Shown one piece after another: positions 59,481 to 64,000 of a DNA stretch of 64,000 nt (its first letter is position 1; each line of letters starts with the position of its first letter). The notes beneath the pieces are model-generated. The model was not told the origin of the DNA and searched no databases. It was given only the letters and a program-made list of their open reading frames with translations. The translations under genes were made by a program, and so were the position numbers. Source of the DNA: Sinonovacula constricta (taxonomy: Eukaryota > Mollusca > Bivalvia > Cardiida > Solecurtidae); NCBI GenBank assembly GCA_007844125.1, contig CM017556.1, positions 19,212,110-19,276,109 of the forward strand, in the 5' to 3' direction.

Positions 59481-59514
59481 ACGTAATTGGAGAAAAAATA
59501 CATTTGCTGTGCAG
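59481..59514 (+). CDS. Unrecognised plus-strand gene, candidate exon 3
   Basis: A 34-nt exon with a very strong acceptor (T-rich tract, CTTTTTCAG|ACG) and donor GCAG|GTAAGA. Joined to the two-base overhang of exon 2 it reads RRNWRKNTFAVQ and ends on a codon boundary. Later exons were not identified within the window. Confidence 0.4.
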
Positions 59515-59999
59515 GTAAGAGGAAGGATGCAAGATTCCCTCAAGCTGAACTAGAGTTGTCATCTGAGAAATCAACAAGAATTGACTATAAACTGTTTTTG
59601 AACACAATACCTGTGGTACTATTTCTTGAGTGCATTGTATGTATTTTATTCTTAATGATAAATAAATTGATACTTAAGTTTGATTTAATCATTTAAAATC
59701 CTATTTGCTTGACCCCCGAAAATGGCTTGTCATGCTTTCTCATATTAATAAGTGCTTAGCGAGCTATGGGTTAAGAATATAAATTAATTGATAAGCATCT
59801 TTTAGTTGTTTCCTTTAATAAATGACCACTTCTTCTTTGTGTTCTTTGCCATTGTCTTTAATTACAGTGGAATATATTTAGTATCTTTCTGTTGTGTTAT
59901 TTTCCCTGTAAATTTTTTGTTGCATCGGATTTTTAAGTGAAAACCACAAATGTTATCTAGTGATTTTATTTATGTCAATCTAGCCACAACCTTAGCCAC

Positions 60000-60567
60000 T
60001 CAACGGATTTGATCAAGCAAAGAAAAAAAACAACCCACAAGCTTGGGATGATAGCGCAAGCTTGCAAGCGTCCCAACCGCACGCATGGGATAAGTGAGCA
60101 AGCGAGTCAAACCGCTCGCTTGGCATGATTGCGCAAGCTTGCAAGCGAGCAATCAAGCTCGTAAAGGTTCCTATCGCAAGCTTGCCAAGCGTGCAAGCGA
60201 GCTTCTAAGCGAGCCAAATCGCTCGCTTGGCATGATTGCGCAAGCTTGCAAGCGAGCAATTAAGATCGTAATGGTTCCTATCGCAACCTTGCAAGCTTGC
60301 CAAGCGTGCAAGCGAGCTTTTAAGCGAGCCAAACCGCTCGCTTGGCATGATTGCGCAAGCTTGCAAGCGAGCAGTCAAGCGAGCAATCAAGATCGTAATG
60401 GTTCCTATCGCAACCTTGCAAGCTTAATTTTAAGATTGCGGCTTTCTTATCGCAATCTTACCGCAAGCTTAAATAAGATTGCAACACGCTTGGTTGCAAT
60501 CTTACCGCAATCTTGTCGCAAACTTGTCGCAAGCTTATTTAAGCTTGCGGTTTTGGTGTGGGGACAG
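60000..60567 (-). repeat. Palindrome-rich repeat, copy 2, with internal 107-115-bp tandem units
   Basis: The right end (about 60543-60565) is the inverse of the start of copy 1. Inside, units beginning AGCGAG(T/C)CAAA(C/T)CGCTCGCT start at 60101, 60208 and 60323. Each contains GCAAGCTTGC (a perfect palindrome) and AAGCGAGC/GCTCGCTT pairs. The apparent ORF at 60094-60570 is a by-product of the repeat. Confidence 0.85.
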
Positions 60568-61763
60568 TAAAATTGTCATTTAATGGGACATGGTTGCAGT
60601 GGTACATCTCTTTAGTTTGTAAGGGTAATTTTTTTGTAATTGCATGATTTGCATCAGGTGGTGGTAGTTTGTGTAAATGCTTTTTGTTGTCACAGTTTAG
60701 AAGTTTTTTTTTCACAAATGATAGGTGTAGTTTTTCAGAACATTAATACAAATGATAAAAAAACAAACAGATAAAGGGTGTAACTAAGAGTTTAAACAAA
60801 CAGAAGCTTACAGAGACCGGTAGCTGGTTTATGTAAATAGTTCAATGTTGAATGAAGAAGCAATGAAGTTATAAATGAACATTAAAACATAAGGTAAGAG
60901 AAACTGCTGGCAGTGTTTGTTGAATCCTGGTGGTACAAGTGGACAAACTGCCATTTGTCACGTCTCTTTAAGATAAAATGTCTTCAAATATGCATATGTT
61001 AACCAGCTCAGGTCTGCATTCTTTATATTTTTATATTAAATTATGATTAAATAATTACATACATGCATATACAAATTTCACAAGTTATGCATTTCATACC
61101 TCCTTTCAAAATTAGGTTTAATATAATAGGATTATACCAAAAAGATCGCAATAAATTAAACTTCACAAATATTTATTGAGTGCATGCATGCACAAAAAAG
61201 CAATATATGTAAAATTATTTTGACTTATATCTGTAAAAATAATGATAAAGACTGTAGACTCTTTTTAGCTTTAGATTTTATTGTGAAGTATTTTTATTGG
61301 TTTGAAAAGCATATATCCAATCATAATGTTTTACTTTGTCCATGCCTTGCACTTACAATATGTTTCTTTGCAAACGTCTCAAGATGTAAATGTCCAAGAA
61401 TAACTGCAACTTGCCACTGAAGCTTAATTGATGGTTATTTATTTTAATCTTTAATGCCTTTATCCATAGAAGTCCTCATTTAAGCTGCTTATCCCCGTGT
61501 GTCACATTATCCAAACTAACTTTATCATGATCAGTTGTAATTACATTGTATGATGATTAACTACTAGTTGTAATTCTATTTTAATTACAAGTCTGTAGTT
61601 ATGTCAGACAGTTATGCACATTTCTCAGATTATCCAAAGATCCAGTCAACCTGATTTGTAAACTGGTCTGTCAAAGACAGATATAATTTATATCCAGATC
61701 AGCCAGTCCCAAGTGACTGTACTGCCTTTTACAAACGCAAATGGTTCTTATTAACATATAAGC

Positions 61764-62105
61764 TATGATGATGACTTTGCATGGAAAACAAAACCATAGA
61801 AATGACAATGACTTTGCTTTATCTAAACAAAACCATAGAAATGACAATGACTTTGCTTTGTGGAAAATAAAGACATAGAAATGACAATGACTTTGCTTTA
61901 TGAAAAAAACAAAAACACATAGAAATGACATTGACTTTGCTTTATAGAAAACAAAGGCATAGAAATGACAATGACTTTGCTTTATGATAACAAAAACATA
62001 GAAATGACTTTGCATTATGAAAACAAATAGAAATTACAATGGCTGCTTTATTGAAACAAAAACATAGAAATGACAATGACTTTGCTTTATATAGAAACAA
62101 AAAGC
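61764..62105 (+). repeat. About 40-bp tandem repeat, 8 to 9 copies
   Basis: CATAGAAATGACAATGACTT followed by TGCTTTAT and an A-rich spacer with ACAAAA recurs from 61788 to 62105; two units have internal deletions. The minus-strand ORF here (Phe/Cys/His/Ser-rich) is compositional. Confidence 0.9.
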
Positions 62106-64000
62106 AAGTAAAAACATATTATGATAATAATGGATGTTTAAACAAACCTGCTCTTGAACTAAAGTTCAAATCATTTAGTCTTTTTTTCCCTATGCCTGAG
62201 TACGGCTTACACTGAACAAATGAATCATTGAATCAATGTGCACTACCTGCCATACTGCATATCATGTCATACAGACCTGCTGTACACACACACGTATGTA
62301 GAAATGTCTGTTCTTCACCTTGACATGCTATAACCAGATTTGAAAATTTTCACATCTAAGATCTACCTGCAACCATTCAGGTAAGCTTAGAGGATGTTCC
62401 CTTGAAACAAATGAAGATTTGACATCCCTATGATACAATAAGTATTTCCATCACTGTTATAACATGCCAGATAATGTAGAAGAAAATGAGACCAAACTTA
62501 AAATTGGAAAAAGACATTCTTTTTAGAAATTTAATACCATTTCGATTAACACAAAAAAAAGAATCAAAAGAAAAAATGTTTTTAAATTAATCATTATTAA
62601 TATCATTAAGTCCAAAGAGTGGTCTATGTGCAGGTTAGCAGGCATATGTTTCTATCAAGATGACAAACTCATCATTCTACCTGAATATCTGCACATAGGC
62701 CACCTTGTTTGACATCCACTAGCACATGTGGCACATGTTCTGATATCAAACTTTCATTTATGTGACTGGCATTGTATGAAGATTCTGGAGACTGACAACA
62801 GTGACAAGATATCATGCAACACATTAAGGGACTCTTCAGTCTATATTTGCAAGAATTTTAAGTGGTATTGCTCATAACAGAAAAGATAGTGTCTGTCAAT
62901 GGGAAAACTGGTAAAAAAATTACAATGTTTTAAATGAAATGTTTTTGTTTGTTTTATGTATAAATCACAATTATAGCGCTGCTTGTACTAAAAAATAACT
63001 TCTAACTGAAGTGCTAGAATTTTCAGTAAATGTCTAACTTCAAATAACACATGGAAAGTAAAACAGTTTGCAATCAAAAGAAACATGTTATAATTATAAG
63101 AAGTTCATAACACAATTTACATGTGCTTTGTTCATATCTGAGCCTCACATTCTAAGATTTGCAATAAGAAAACATGATAAGGCATTACAAAGGTAAATGT
63201 ATACCAGTAAAATACAAAAATAAAAAAAAAACACTGGGCCAATGCATAGAGAATAGAGAAAACCTAACAGCTATGCCTTGGAAAGGTTAGTTGACAAAAA
63301 TCTCAACTAGGGTTCTTTAACCGTTTATAACTTACAGACAGTTTTCTCAAATACAAATAGAGAGAAAGAACATCAATATGAAACAAATGCTTACCAATTT
63401 TAGAAAACTGAAAATTTATGGTGGAAATATGAATTTGAATTAAAACAAAAGAGGAGCCTTAGGGGATGTTGTGGCCTGTTAACAGTAAGATGGATTTAAA
63501 AAAACATTGTGCAGTGTACACTCAAAGAAAAATATATTTAACAATACCCATCCAATAAATTAAATGACAAGGCAGACTACACGCACAGAGAATTTTTTTA
63601 CAACCTCCACACTGCACAATTAACATCACTGTGATAGAAATGTGACCATCTACTGAGAATTGTTGTCCTCCTTTTAAACCTTATTGTGAGAATTAATTAT
63701 CGGATGCAGTAACATCTGCACAAACGTGGACCATAATTAGCAGACAAATTACCTTTCTGACCACGCCTTCATCATTAACAGAATGACAAAGACATCCTCT
63801 TCCACAGGTAAAAGGTCAATCAAGTAATCCTATTAGCTGGACATTCAATTAACTCTGGAAACATGCATGTGTACACAAAGAATCTTGAAAGACAGATGTT
63901 AAAGGACTATTTTGTGCTACTCTTGTTTGTTCACCCTATAAATTGATACAAATAGAACCAGACATTTCAATGTGTTGACAACTACATTCTATTGCAAGTT

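Larger units (their letters stand above)
59515..64000. other. Right end of window
   Basis: It contains the palindrome-rich repeat copy 2 (60000-60567) and a 40-bp tandem repeat (61764-62105). Elsewhere (60.6-61.7 and 62.1-64.0 kb) I see AT-rich sequence without a supported gene; further exons of the plus-strand candidate may be hidden here. Confidence 0.5.

Noticed and set aside
60094..60570. 158-codon plus-strand ORF
   Set aside because: It coincides exactly with the palindrome-rich repeat and its tandem units.
61671..62015. 114-codon minus-strand ORF
   Set aside because: It is a translation of the 40-bp tandem repeat, with no domain.

Overview
This is an animal (metazoan) genomic window. 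It is AT-rich and intron-dominated, with split GT-AG genes and no bacterial-style gene packing. The repeats point to a mollusc, most likely a bivalve: several tRNA-derived SINE families, and a Helitron/pearl-like element with a core of about 145-bp tandem units. That taxonomic call is inference from repeat style, not from a marker gene.

The main gene runs on the minus strand from about 45.6 kb down to 4.3 kb. It is a MAP7/ensconsin family microtubule-associated protein (kinesin-1 recruiter). I reconstructed 14 coding exons, with consensus or near-consensus splice sites and matching codon phase at every junction: 45504-45585, 33139-33380, 31563-31854, 25858-26007, 19409-19648, 18396-18451, 17855-18118, 17127-17177 (a 51-nt cassette), 10889-11102, 9828-10158, 8107-8287, 7013-7117, 6585-6653 and 4329-5398. 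Together they give 1115 codons plus two bases, with the 3' end unresolved. The layout is a short unique N-terminus, a charged microtubule-binding coiled coil, a long Ser/Pro/Lys-rich linker, the C-terminal MAP7 coiled-coil domain, and an acidic tail with internal repeats. Residue numbers below include the 17-residue cassette.

The introns hold most of the other structure: SINE copies (1.76, 6.05, 7.4, 14.65, 18.9 and 30.1 kb), a TIR transposon with a 5-bp target duplication at 14.26-15.25 kb, a MITE at 5.56-5.95 kb, a CpG-dense patch at 16.0 kb, and many short tandem repeats. The 12-kb first intron carries the 145-bp satellite-cored element (34.09-36.37 kb), a 1.1-kb TIR element (42.04-43.15 kb) and a 22-bp minisatellite (43.56-44.66 kb).

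Upstream of the gene (45.6-64 kb) there is a clear CpG-dense promoter-like segment at 57.22-57.36 kb. It is followed on the plus strand by three small exons that may begin another, unrecognised gene. Two palindrome-rich repeat copies, at 55.59-55.93 and 60.0-60.57 kb, face outward on either side of it. The rest of that region is repeats and apparently unique noncoding sequence. I found no rRNA, intact tRNA gene, CRISPR array or autonomous transposon protein.
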